Below are positions 17,660-26,954 of a stretch of 28,346 bases of DNA, in pieces. Each line of letters starts with the position of its first letter. The first letter of the stretch is position 1. The stretch spans positions 1-28,346 of the forward strand of contig CAICTM010001485.1 in NCBI GenBank assembly GCA_903772945.1. Direction: 5' to 3'. A model generated the notes under the pieces. That model had not been told where the DNA came from. It did no database searches and was given only the letters and a program-made list of their open reading frames with translations. This DNA is from Seminavis robusta (lineage: Eukaryota > Bacillariophyta > Bacillariophyceae > Naviculales > Naviculaceae). The position numbers were made by a program, and so were the translations under genes.

Positions 17660-18087
17660 ATTCCATGGCCGGCCTAACTATAGGGCATCAGCAAAAGATT
17701 GACTTCCATAAGCCAAAGCTGTCCGGGACGCCAAATTTAAGTAGATTTTTTCTTTTTTTTAAAGTAAAATTGTCAATCAATCTTTTCAGTCCGAATTCCG
17801 AATGGAATTCATTCCACTCACGTTTGACTTTACCGGGCCTGCGCTGCACTTGATAGAGGTACCGATACGTGACCAGTCCGTGACTGAACAAATGAGGTGC
17901 CAACTATGTCATAACTTGAGAAGGTCGTCCAGAGAAAAGGTTGCTCCTTACTTTTCTCTCGCAAAATACCAAGCTTGCCAGCATTGACCGCTGCATGCAC
18001 TTCGTAGATCAATGTTGCCTTACATGTACTGAGCAGCCAGCAGCCAGCCCACCTAACTGAGTTCAATCAGCAATTTAAAAGTTGACC
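17660..18087. promoter_or_regulatory. Divergent promoter interval (HET/TIR-TPR / TylF-like)
   Basis: A 428-bp interval between head-to-head genes. It contains a T-rich run near 17745-17765 and imperfect GAATTC-based inverted repeats near 17790-17815. No gene or RNA recognised; the roles of these motifs are unknown. Confidence 0.4.
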
Positions 18088-19209
18088 ATGGCGTCCAGAA
18101 GACGGAAAGCTGCTAAAGGGAACGCGCAGGAAATGTGTGGGTGTCGCCAGGACATGTATCGGCTCATTACCACCGCTTTGGTCTTGATTGGGTGTACTCT
18201 CAGCTTTTTGACTTGGAAACCCCTGATAACTACATGTATACCGAACACAAGTACTACCATTACCACCGGTATTTCAAGTACTAGTACTGGTACTACCAGA
18301 AATTCGCTTTGTATGGAAGTAGGAGATTCCAATCACCGCACACGACCCCTCCCCACCGATACCGACCGCTGTCTCTTGTTCGAGCCCCCGCCTCCATCAT
18401 TACAGCTATTAATGAATGTCTTGCGAGGACTTCCCAACGCGGGACGCTGCGATTACGGCAATCCCAACTGCGCCCCTCCGTATCTACCTTATGACAAGAA
18501 GCTGCGTCATTTTGGAGATGATTGGCCACCCCACGGATTCACCATGACGGGCCAAGAACGACTGCACAATTTCTATGCCGCCATTTCCGAAGTCAACCGC
18601 AACCAAATTGAGGGAGCCATTGCCGAATTTGGAGTCTGGCGAGGAGGTGCCATGATGTTGGCAATGGCCATGACTGATACTGATACCGGTAGTTTGATTG
18701 AACAACAACAAAGATATCGTGGCATTCCCCGAGACCTGTACCTCTTTGATGCGTTTGGTTCCTTTGGAGGCTACGGGAGAAACGACAACTTTCTCGGTGT
18801 ATCTCTAGAAGACGTAAAAAACAATTTCCGAATGCTCAACCTCAATCCCGACCAACCAAGAGTCCATTTTGTCAAGGGTATGTTTAAAGATACCACTGGC
18901 GCTTGGATCCATCGTGCCGATCCCATTGCCGTACTCCGAGTGGATGGCAACTTTTACAGTTCCTACCAAGATGTCATGTACGCCGTCTATGAGAACGTTC
19001 CCGTTGGGGGGATTGTCATTTTTGACGATATCTATCATCCCAAACACAAATCAGTGATGCAATTCTGGAACCATTTCAAAGCCGATCATGGCTTGGTCGA
19101 AGAATTGGTCCGCATCGATACGGGCTCTGCCTGGTTTCGCAAACAAAAGCAGGTTACTGTGGATCAAACAAAGAGACGAGCCGTACCTACTAACGAGGTG
19201 TTAGAGTAG
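18088..19209 (+). CDS. Membrane-anchored TylF/MycF-type O-methyltransferase
   Basis: The protein has 373 residues from ATG 18088 in a good context (TTGACCATGG). A basic N-terminus is followed by one hydrophobic segment at about 25-43 (RLITTALVLIGCTLSFLTW), then a Thr/Ser-rich stem (residues ~50-75) built from ACT/AGT-type near-repeats. The catalytic part shows the TylF family signs in order: GAIAEFGVWRGGAMMLA (SAM-binding loop, about 178), DLYLFDAFGSFGG (about 216), VHFVKGMFKDT, AVLRVDGNFYSSYQDVMYAV (about 284) and GGIVIFDDI (about 307). The Asp pair is where TylF/MycF bind magnesium near the sugar hydroxyl. Bacterial members methylate macrolide sugars; eukaryotic algal members are uncharacterised. 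The anchor and stem suggest a Golgi lumenal sugar or glycan methyltransferase. No frame damage. Confidence 0.82.
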   Translation: MASRRRKAAKGNAQEMCGCRQDMYRLITTALVLIGCTLSFLTWKPLITTCIPNTSTTITTGISSTSTGTTRNSLCMEVGDSNHRTRPLPTDTDRCLLFEPPPPSLQLLMNVLRGLPNAGRCDYGNPNCAPPYLPYDKKLRHFGDDWPPHGFTMTGQERLHNFYAAISEVNRNQIEGAIAEFGVWRGGAMMLAMAMTDTDTGSLIEQQQRYRGIPRDLYLFDAFGSFGGYGRNDNFLGVSLEDVKNNFRMLNLNPDQPRVHFVKGMFKDTTGAWIHRADPIAVLRVDGNFYSSYQDVMYAVYENVPVGGIVIFDDIYHPKHKSVMQFWNHFKADHGLVEELVRIDTGSAWFRKQKQVTVDQTKRRAVPTNEVLE

Positions 19210-19479
19210 TAACTAGATAACTTTAGCTAGCTCCTCATTTTTTCAACTGCTAGCTAGATTACCACCACAGCTGATGAAGCTGCTGACAATACTCCATCAA
19301 CTTGACCACTTTAGGGATGCTAACAATACCCCGAGATAAGGAATACTACATGATGTAGTACTTCTCTTCTAAAGTTCAGGCGTTCTGGTCACAGTTGTGA
19401 TGTTGTGATAGTACGTAAAAGAAGCCAGTTTTACTGTCAATCGATGCGGTGGCTTAGTTGACTTCAGCACTGTCAGCAC
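19210..19479. other. Intergenic between TylF-like and ankyrin genes
   Basis: A 270-bp same-strand gap, containing a TAGCTAGCTCC/GCTAGCTAG cluster and the presumed promoter of the ankyrin gene. No gene recognised. Confidence 0.45.
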
Positions 19480-20619
19480 ATGCCACCAAGCAACAAGCAC
19501 CGGCACTCCCGCGCTGATCATTCTGATTGTTCCCCATTCACCAGCAAGTCTCGTACTAGTATACATACCATGTCCTCTACCACTGCTACCGCATGGACAA
19601 GAAGACGAGAACGAAGCACTCGCAAGCGCAAAAAGACGTCCAAATGCCGAAGTAGTCTCCAGCTGGACTTGGAGCATGCCATTCAAATGCCACGAGGCGT
19701 CCATCGCACCATGGATTTGGTGCGAGCCGCGCATCCGCACGACATTCCGGCCTTGAATGACTACAGTCCTTTGACAGATGTCATCTTGCTCACGGGCTCG
19801 ACGTATACGCGACGCCGTGGCAATCGGATTCCTGCCGACTTGATGCCGACTATCAAGAGTCTCATCCAACTCTGTCACGACCGTGGCATTTCCATGGATG
19901 GAGGACGCAAACTGGGCGATTCCATTATGCAACGACCGTTGGTGTTGGCCGCGTATTATGGATTTCGAGATTTGGTGGAGGCACTGTTGGATCTGGGGTC
20001 TACTACCGTCGACAAGGCCGATGGAGAAGACAGAACGGCATGGCACGCTGCCCTTGCAAATCCTGCCGGTCAAAATCATATCTTGCGAGACTGTGACAAG
20101 GAAATTGCACAACTGCTCGTGCAGCGGGGTTTCGTGACGGCCAGTCTCAAGGATTGGAAACAACAACACGCAAAAGGATCTCTCATGTACATGAATGGGG
20201 ACGCCATACACGGATCGGCCCTCTTGACGGCCATTCGCCACAAAAATCATGCGGCTGTACAATTCTTGGTACACCATGGGGCCGTATTGACAGATCGAGA
20301 TTACTTGGCGTTGACGCGCAAGCGAGGTGGTACGGCGCAATTGGAAGCTGCCGTCTCCAGACTTGTTCTGGACAATAATCAACACGCATCATCATCTCTT
20401 CAACAACAACACGTAGTCATTATGAAATGCTGGTCCATTCACACGGATTGGTCCTTTCCACCAACGTGGAAAGTGGCCATTCAACTCTCCAGCTACTGTG
20501 GATTGCCTCGAGAAATCTTTGAGGATCATGTGCGGCCCTACTTGGCGAGAGACTGGTTCTATTGCAAAGAACAACGAAATGGTCCTTTGCCGGCGCCGTT
20601 GCGAGCGTCGTTGGAATGA
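19480..20619 (+). CDS. Ankyrin-repeat protein
   Basis: The ORF is 379 residues from ATG 19480. A second ATG at 19570 has a better context (A at -3) and would give 349 residues, dropping a polar, His/Ser-rich leader. Next comes a strongly basic patch (TRRRERSTRKRKKTSKCR), a probable nuclear signal. Ankyrin-like units occupy about 145-300: RPLVLAAYYGFRDLVEALLD LG-type, ADGEDRTAWHAALANP, KEIAQLLVQRG, and HGSALLTAIRHKNHAAVQFL with VHHGAVLTDRD. The C-terminal part (PTWKVAIQLSSYCGLPREIF) resembles the short α-helical tail found after ankyrins in SOCS-box-like proteins, but I would not claim that. A long antisense frame is a shadow. Partner and role unknown. Confidence 0.75.
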   Translation: MPPSNKHRHSRADHSDCSPFTSKSRTSIHTMSSTTATAWTRRRERSTRKRKKTSKCRSSLQLDLEHAIQMPRGVHRTMDLVRAAHPHDIPALNDYSPLTDVILLTGSTYTRRRGNRIPADLMPTIKSLIQLCHDRGISMDGGRKLGDSIMQRPLVLAAYYGFRDLVEALLDLGSTTVDKADGEDRTAWHAALANPAGQNHILRDCDKEIAQLLVQRGFVTASLKDWKQQHAKGSLMYMNGDAIHGSALLTAIRHKNHAAVQFLVHHGAVLTDRDYLALTRKRGGTAQLEAAVSRLVLDNNQHASSSLQQQHVVIMKCWSIHTDWSFPPTWKVAIQLSSYCGLPREIFEDHVRPYLARDWFYCKEQRNGPLPAPLRASLE

Positions 20620-20807
20620 TACAGTATCATCCAACCAACTACCTGTTAGACGGTAGGGGCAGGGCACCTCCTCCAAAACAATCTACAATATTACTGTCAT
20701 CAACAATTTACAATGGAGAGTTACTGCCTCTCTCGTATGGACCCTGTGTTGGTTGCATCGGTACAAGGAAAGAATGGGCAGTGAAGTTATCCAATGTTGA
20801 TCGTTGA

Positions 20808-20817
20808 TTGACGTCAA
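20808..20817. promoter_or_regulatory. CRE-like palindrome TTGACGTCAA
   Basis: A perfect 10-bp palindrome containing TGACGTCA, the consensus bZIP/CREB site. It lies about 190 bp after the ankyrin stop and 1.17 kb before the DOMON gene, too far from either for a confident assignment. A ten-base match can arise by chance. Confidence 0.25.
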
Positions 20818-21484
20818 TTAATATTTGCTGGCTTCTACGAAAAGTGGTTGGGAACAAAGTCTGCACGCATGTGCTTTCCTCAGTGATTGCAGAGCAGTAT
20901 GTTATGGAACCATGCAGAAAGGTCTATACTTGGAAAGCACGCTTGAAGAGAATGAGATAGGAAAGTGAGTCATCTGGCTAGGACCAGTGTTGAACTGACA
21001 GGGTCACAACGTTGCACCATCCCAAAGTTAGGTAAACAGGGCAAGCTCTTTGACTGGTATGTTGGAGTTGGCCGCACAACAACCATTTCACAATGATTGA
21101 GAAATTGCGGCGATCTTGACAACGGATGCTTCCTAAGGTACACTCTCCAAATCACATCCGAACAACATAGAAGTAAGGTGGGGAATCATGCGTTCAGACT
21201 CAATACGATTGGGTGATCCCACCGGTCCGGCTGCAAAAGGTAACATGGAGAACCAATCGTATGATTGATTCATTCATTGAAGCAATCGTGACCAAATCAC
21301 TTACTTGGCATGGTAGTTTTTGGTTCGGCTGTTTCTTTGCCAGCCACAACCCAAGGCAGTTCTGGATGTCTGGATTGCTCATTCTGATTCTTTGCTTAAC
21401 TATAAGCCACAGCTTTAACAGCTTCCCATAGCATACATGTAGTCTACACGAAGAGCATTCTTGACAAGCTTCACTGAATAAACG

Positions 21485-21546
21485 TACATTCAATGAACCG
21501 GTATAAACATGCCCTCTATGAACAAACATACATTCAATGAACTGGT
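21485..21546. repeat. Two direct copies of an 18-bp motif
   Basis: TACATTCAATGAACYGGT occurs at 21485-21502 and again at 21529-21546, differing at one base, with a 44-bp period. Function not apparent. Confidence 0.7.
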
Positions 21547-21600
21547 CACACATCCGTGGTCTTGCAAGCTAGAGTAGCTGCCTCATCTACGCGTGCTGCT

Positions 21601-21636
21601 ACCTGGTAGCTAGCTACCGGTAGCTGCTGCAGCTAT
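21601..21636. repeat. GCTAGC-rich palindromic cluster
   Basis: Contains the perfect 14-bp palindrome GGTAGCTAGCTACC (21605-21618), followed by CCGGTAGCTGCTGCAGCT. GCTAGC/TAGCTAG tracts also appear near 11470, 15685 and 19230, so this is a recurring word in local intergenic DNA. Confidence 0.55.
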
Positions 21637-21983
21637 GCTGATGGTATGGTGCGGAATGGTGTTGGGGAGATAGCGCTTGGGAACACTGGTAGTCCACGAG
21701 AGTTATTATCCGTCACTTGGCTTCCTTTCATCGTCTCGCAAGAGTTAACTTTCATCTATCCGTTACTCAATTGAAGGCATCAAAGCATTTTCCGGCTTAA
21801 AGCGAGCTTGGGTGAACAGTGAACAGACATTGATCCCGCGCCATTGAAACATGCTTGAGCCTCCTCATCATTTCTTCCGTTTCAGAACCGCTCGAGCAAA
21901 AAGATATTCAGCGAGAGAAGAACACAAACAGCAACACACAAACCGGTGGATACATCCCAAAATTCCAAAAGCAAATAGCGAAC

Positions 21984-23837
21984 ATGACGAAGATCTCAAG
22001 CTTGCTCTTGTCGGCAGCGGCTCTCATCGCTGCCAGCTCTTTTGTGACGGGCCAAAGCGAAGGAGATATTATTTGTGTGGAGGGGTACATTATGGACAAT
22101 TTCTGCATCGAAAGAGGTACATTGCTCGATGATTCTACTGCGAGGACCTTGGAAGAGCCTGAGAAGCATACCGTCCACTGTCTTGTCGATGTTGGTGTCT
22201 GCACCGATTCCCCTTTTCACGTGCTGGAAGACGGATCCCCCTATGGCGTTGGTTGGCAGGTAGACGACAACTCACAATTGATTTCCCTGGCTCGAAGTGT
22301 GGGGACATGCAACTCCTGCGACGGCGATGGCGACCTCAGGGCTGGCTTTCGAGCTGTAGTCCGCGGAGAAGTCACAGATGCTAGCCGGCAACTACTCTCA
22401 GTGCAAGAAGTTGGGCTCCCTGGCGAAGACTTGTGTGCCAACATTTGCCCCCTCGATGTTATGCAATGTGGTGATGAATTCTTCAATCGGGATCCCGACA
22501 ACAACTGCGAGTTCCCACCTTGCGTGTGTCCTTTGGACGTTCAAGAATGTACTGATGGTACCGTTGTTAGCAGGGTACCACCCATGTGTGAATTTGAAGA
22601 TTGCCCCCCAACAAGTGCACCAACCGCCAGTCCAACCGAGAGTCCAACCAAGAGTCCAACCAGTCCACCCACAGTAGCAGAGACCCCGGAACCGAGTCCT
22701 TCCCCCAGCGCATCACCAACAGCCCGACCCTCTCCCTCGCCATCTGTAAACCCCACCTTTACAGGAACTGACGCACCATCCTTTGCACCTTCTCCAGCTC
22801 CGTCTGTTGCTGGAACTGATAGCCCCAGTGCATCACCATCCCGGACCCCATCGGCTATGCCATCCATGAGCCCATCCTCGTCACCCAGTGCAGCCCCCAG
22901 CGGAAATAGCCCAGTTCCCAGTGCTTCTCCTTCTGCTTCGCCATCTTCGGCCCCATCATCGGCTCCTTCTTTGAGCCCATCTGTTTCTCCCTCGGCCAGC
23001 CCATCGCTGGCGCCTTCAATGAATGGTACTGTCGAGGAACCGATCATTAGCTGTTCCGAGTATTCGGAGGCCATGGACGTACCTGGATTGGAAGGGGTTA
23101 CTCTGGAATACATCGTCAACATGAATCCCATCATTGGTGAACACAACTTGACGGGCAATCTTACCTTCTTGGATGGCGAGCTCCCCTGGTACAATAATGT
23201 GACCAATGAAACAATCTTTGGACCTCCCATCATTTCAGTCCGTGTGACTTATGAAGGACAAGCATGGCTAGGATTTGCCGTCAGCCAAGACGGATCCATG
23301 GTGGGGTCGTCTGCTGTCATTGGTGTCCCCAATGCAACAACCGGAGAAGGAGAAACGGGGCATTACAACTTGACTTTTGAAAATGGACAAGGATACGACC
23401 TCTTTCCCAACCAGACATTGATGGATGCTTTCATCACTCAGGACGAGAATTACACCATCTTGGAATTCACTCGCTACTTGGACGAAGAATTGTATGGCTT
23501 GTCAATTGATGGTAGCGGATTCAACTACTTCTTGGTGGCCTACGGAATGGACAACGTTCTGGGCTACCACGGCGCCGGAAGGTCAAGCTTCAACTTGACA
23601 CTCATGTCCTGTAATCTGTATGAGTTTGACGACATGGACAACATCAATGGAACCACTGTGGATTTGGAAGAAGCGGTTGACGAGAATGGAGCTGCAGTGG
23701 TTAACCGGGACGGTGATACCGACATTGATATTGCTCGTGCCGACCCGGGAACACTTCAATCGACGTCAAGTTCTGCCATTGTTAGTACGACATTTGGCCT
23801 TTTAGTGGGGCTGGCTCTTGTTGCACTGAACCTCTAG
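21984..23837 (+). CDS. Secreted DOMON-domain protein with mucin-like linker
   Basis: The protein has 617 residues from ATG 21984; the frame opens 43 codons earlier but only through TTG. A clear signal peptide (KISSLLLSAAALIAASSFVTG, residues 2-22) leads into an N-terminal module with spaced cysteines (CVEGYIMDNFCIERG, CLVDVGVC, GTCNSC), then two CPLDVMQCGD / CPLDVQECTDGT-type Cys repeats. Residues ~209-347 are a low-complexity Pro/Ser/Thr linker of SPS, SPT and SASP units, a likely site of heavy O-glycosylation. Residues ~354-542 form a DOMON-like β-domain with AWLGFAVSQDGSMVGSSAVI and several N-glycosylation sites (NLT, NVT, NET, NYT). The C-terminus is a small-residue stretch then hydrophobic tail (TTFGLLVGLALVALNL), typical of a GPI signal. 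DOMON domains bind haem or sugars. A cell-wall or surface role is likely. Confidence 0.8.
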   Translation: MTKISSLLLSAAALIAASSFVTGQSEGDIICVEGYIMDNFCIERGTLLDDSTARTLEEPEKHTVHCLVDVGVCTDSPFHVLEDGSPYGVGWQVDDNSQLISLARSVGTCNSCDGDGDLRAGFRAVVRGEVTDASRQLLSVQEVGLPGEDLCANICPLDVMQCGDEFFNRDPDNNCEFPPCVCPLDVQECTDGTVVSRVPPMCEFEDCPPTSAPTASPTESPTKSPTSPPTVAETPEPSPSPSASPTARPSPSPSVNPTFTGTDAPSFAPSPAPSVAGTDSPSASPSRTPSAMPSMSPSSSPSAAPSGNSPVPSASPSASPSSAPSSAPSLSPSVSPSASPSLAPSMNGTVEEPIISCSEYSEAMDVPGLEGVTLEYIVNMNPIIGEHNLTGNLTFLDGELPWYNNVTNETIFGPPIISVRVTYEGQAWLGFAVSQDGSMVGSSAVIGVPNATTGEGETGHYNLTFENGQGYDLFPNQTLMDAFITQDENYTILEFTRYLDEELYGLSIDGSGFNYFLVAYGMDNVLGYHGAGRSSFNLTLMSCNLYEFDDMDNINGTTVDLEEAVDENGAAVVNRDGDTDIDIARADPGTLQSTSSSAIVSTTFGLLVGLALVALNL

Positions 23838-23957
23838 AACTGGAAAGGAAATGAAGAGACCGAACTAAAGTCCGGTAGATTCAATCAAAGGGAATGAAGG
23901 AAAAAATAGATGAAACCTACGACTACCCAAACTTTTGCTCTCGAGTCTTTTGTCCTT
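23838..23957. other. Convergent 3' intergenic region
   Basis: A 120-bp gap between the DOMON stop and the LRR stop on the opposite strand; 3' UTR only. Confidence 0.5.
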
Positions 23958-25762
23958 TTATTGAGATAGGCAATTGCCTGTGTCTCCATCACAACAGACA
24001 TCGCAGCATGAACACGCAATGATGGGATCCTTGTCGCCAGCAGGTTTTAAGCAATCAGCTGTTAGTTCAAAGCGCTTGAAATAACTAGCCTGAGCACACA
24101 CAGCAGACGGAAGGGTACTGGAAAGCTTATTCCCATTCATTCGAATCGTTCGTAGTCTTGTCAGTGCTGCAAGCTGATCTGGTATGGTGCCAAGAAACTT
24201 GTTTCTGGAAATGTCAAAGGATTCTAGCCTTGTCAAATGCCGCAAACTTGTGCTGATTGTGCCCGTCATATCACAGTTTGACGCATCAAATTCATATAGG
24301 TTCCTACACCTTGTGAAGAGCTCCTCTGGTTTGGTGCCAGTAACAGCATTGTTACTGAGTGTGAGCTGAAAAAGTGAGCCCCCCACAAGTCCAATTTCTG
24401 ATGGCAAACTCCCATGGAGCTGGTTTCCTTGAAAGTCAAATCCTATTCTATATCCTTTTGACAACCCAATCTCTGTTGGAAGGGTTCCGGTAAGCTACCA
24501 AAAAAGCTTGAGAATGAGGTGGCAATCATGATGAAGGGATACGGATATGGATTTGGGAACAGACTCCTTACCATATTATTCTCGAAACACAGAAAATTGT
24601 GGGTTCCTGTCATTGGATGAAACAGTTCTGTGGGGATTGAACCTGACAGGCTGTTATGACCAAAAAGAAGCTTTTCACCATCAAAAAGCCCAACCTCTGT
24701 GGGTACTGTTCCTGTCAGTGAATTGTTTCTGAAGTCTATTACCGAAAGCTTGCTTCCAAATAGTTCTGAAGGGATCTTTCCAGAAAGCTTGTTCTGTTGA
24801 AGCACAATGTCACTCAAGGCAGAAAAGCTACCATAGCTCGTGGGGATGGTTCCAGTGAGGAGATTCTTTGACAAATCCAGTTTCTCCAGGATTGAAAGCT
24901 TTGCAAGTTCAACAGGCACTGGGCCGTTCAACCCATTTTCCGCTGAATGAACAGAAAAGCACAATGTGAGTAAGCTGTCTTGTTGCATGGCTGAGCTTCA
25001 CCAAGCGCACTCACGCAGAACCAAGTCAATGATATTCTTCTCTCCGTCACAGAAACTACCTGCCCATTGACATTCATGACTGTGTGACAGCCACCGGCTT
25101 GTCAAAGACTCTACACCAGCTATTGTCATCCAACACGTGTCGTCTGTCTGCTTTCTTTGTGGCCCACACAGCACCCAGTCATGCTCTTGTGATGTCTGAA
25201 AGTGCATTAATGCCATGATGAATCTCTGGAGAAGATTATCAGCGTCTGGGTCAAGCTGCATAGGATCATCAAACACAATCCAATGGAGTGCTCTGGTCCT
25301 TGTGAGTGAGGGGCCCAGCTTTTGAATGTCATCGTTGGAGGATGTTTGGAAATATGATGGGCCAAAAGCCTGTTCAATCTTGCCTTGGAAGTTGTTGTAA
25401 CGAAGGAACCGGAAAGCATGGCTATGACTGCTGCATCGGCGAGAGCCGCACAAGACGTCAGCAATCATCGCGATGACAAGTAGACATGCAACTGATGTCA
25501 CAATCGCCATATGTTGTACAAGAGACCCTTTTTTGTTTGAAAGTCTGGCAGGTTGGGCAACTTGAATGGATTCTTCCTCATCTGCCTCCACAGCCCACGC
25601 AACAGCAATTGTGTCATCATCGTCGTCTTGTCTGGGCTGCTCCAGGTCTGTGCCTTGGCCAGTGCTGCTACCGGTAAATCTATTTGCACGAACCGCTGAT
25701 CTCCAAACATACGGGGCAATCCCGCTTATACTGTAGGCTCCAGGCCCACCGCGAATGCCCAT
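23958..25762 (-). CDS. Leucine-rich-repeat single-pass membrane protein
   Basis: Three exons on the minus strand: 25762-25015, 24942-24572 and 24494-23958, with GTGAGT...TTCATTCAG and GTAAGG...TTTGGTAG introns (72 and 77 bp). Joined they give 551 residues, and both splice joins restore exact LRR consensus (LVL-PENGLNG and NNM-LTGTLP). Order: N-terminal region with an acidic patch (QPRQDDDDDTIAVAW), one transmembrane helix at about 84-105 (MAIVTSVACLLVIAMIADVL), a linker with the conserved WIVFDDP and CQWAGSFC blocks that cap the repeats, about ten plant-type LRRs (LEKLDLSKNLLTGTIP, LFGHNSLSGSIPTELF), and a Cys-rich tail (ACSCCDVCCDGDTGNC). The LRRs are extracellular if the basic N-terminus is inside. 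No kinase domain, so it would need a partner to signal. This is a large diatom family of receptor-like proteins; the ligand is unknown. Its broken copy is at 6660-8313. Confidence 0.88.
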
Positions 25763-25987
25763 ACTAATTTCCGCGTGCGAGTGGCAGCGGTTGAATCAAA
25801 TCCAGGGGGTTGATGAGGCTATCATCTGACATTGGCAGACAACTCCTATTGCCTAGGCCATCCTCTCTCACTCTTCCTCTCTTTCGAACCTCAGCGAGAA
25901 TTCTGTTTCAAGCATGTCCTGAATAAATCTTAGAGGGATTCTGTAGATCTGCGTCTTCCCTCTGCGACCAAGATCCTCGTCGTTGAT
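25763..25987. other. Intergenic, probable promoter of the LRR gene
   Basis: A 225-bp same-strand gap between the end of the PD-(D/E)XK-like gene and the LRR start. No gene or repeat recognised. Confidence 0.4.
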
Positions 25988-26954
25988 TTAAATAAACGTT
26001 TCCTGGTTGACACCGACACGGTACTTTTTGGTGGGTTCCTTTGTCACAATAATTGTACAACCTTCTCCGCGGTACTCGTAGACATCAAACCCGCAAAGAG
26101 GGTGTTTGGTCCGGTTAGCAAACGTGGGAAACTTTTTCACCGCTGGCAGGGACTGTTTTGATGAGAAAGCCAACATTGATACTTCCGAGTTGCTCCGGAT
26201 ACTGTTCCATTTGCTTGATAAATTTAGGGATCTCCTCTTTCAAATCGTGTCTCCAGCTGAACTCGATCAATACATGGGGATTTAGATATGTCTTACACTC
26301 AAGCTCTTCACACCACTCTTGCTTGGGTTTCTTGATTGCTAAATCCTCAACAACCCTCACCCTTGCTTCCCCGAAGATAGCCAAATCAGGGAATCTACTA
26401 CTACCATCCGAGAAGAGGATTTGGGACTTCGTGCTACAAAGCACTCCCGAACCGCACTCACGCAAGACCTTGGCTTGCAGCCATTCAATCGACGTTTCAT
26501 GAAAATCGGTAGGCAAGTCTAAACGGTAAGCCTTCCCAGAGGACACTAGGGTGAGAGCAATACGCTTGTAATCATCCAACAAACCAAATTCCTCGAGATC
26601 TTTCACGAGCTCTGCTTCACTAGTGTACTCCTTGTTCTTGATCTCTTCGGGGAACCCGTCTTGATTGTATGCGCGTTCGGCGGCTATATCCACCGCCACG
26701 GCCAAGCCTGTATTGGAAACACCGGCGGCAGTTGTTGCCGTGGTTGACTGAGTTTCCTGACTTGATGTGGAGTCAGGTGACTCTGCTTTGCTTCCGCTCT
26801 TGGTCTTTGGTGTCTTGCAAGACTCAGCTGACAACTTCCCTTTCTCCTCCTTGCTTGTTGTGGTATTCAATGTGTCCCCCAACCCAGACACCTCGATTGG
26901 GTGCAGCTGTGAATCCACCTTCCCCTTCTTCCGACCGTCGAGAGTGCTGCTCAT
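25988..26954 (-). pseudogene. PD-(D/E)XK / Uma2-like protein, single frameshift
   Basis: ATG 26954 opens a 279-codon frame to 26115. The N-terminal third is Lys/Ser/Thr-rich and disordered (KKGKVDSQLHPIEVSG, then TPKTKSGSKAESPD). The middle resembles a PD-(D/E)XK nuclease fold of the Uma2 kind: SRFPDLAIFGEARVRVVEDL (Asp near 190) and, about 40 residues on, HVLIEFSWRHDLKEEIPKFI (Glu near 231, Ser where many members have Lys), then INVGFLIKTVP. At about 26140-26155 the reading frame is lost, but the +1-shifted frame continues as PAVKKFPTFANRTKHPLCGF and ends ETFI at 25988, which is a sensible C-terminus. I read this as a one-base lesion or sequencing error in a repeat-family gene rather than a normal overlap. 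Catalysis is doubtful and family assignment is tentative. Confidence 0.5.

Larger units (their letters stand above)
20620..21983. other. 1.36-kb gene-free stretch
   Basis: The largest non-coding interval outside the transposon regions. No frame longer than about 117 codons, and none with a recognisable motif or neighbour-like composition. It holds a CRE-like palindrome, a pair of direct repeats and a palindromic cluster (separate entries), and in its right part the promoter and 5' UTR of the DOMON gene. Confidence 0.55.

Noticed and set aside
19369..20385. 338-codon minus-strand frame overlapping the ankyrin gene
   Set aside because: Composition is that of an antisense shadow, with no domain; the plus strand has ankyrin units and a better start.
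22600..23030. Possible tandem-repeat array as a non-coding satellite
   Set aside because: The repeats are in frame and encode the Pro/Ser/Thr linker of a protein with a signal peptide.
22541..23233. 230-codon minus-strand frame rich in DGxxEG repeats
   Set aside because: It is the antisense reading of the SPS/SPT repeat of the DOMON protein; its repeats follow from that and it has no start context.
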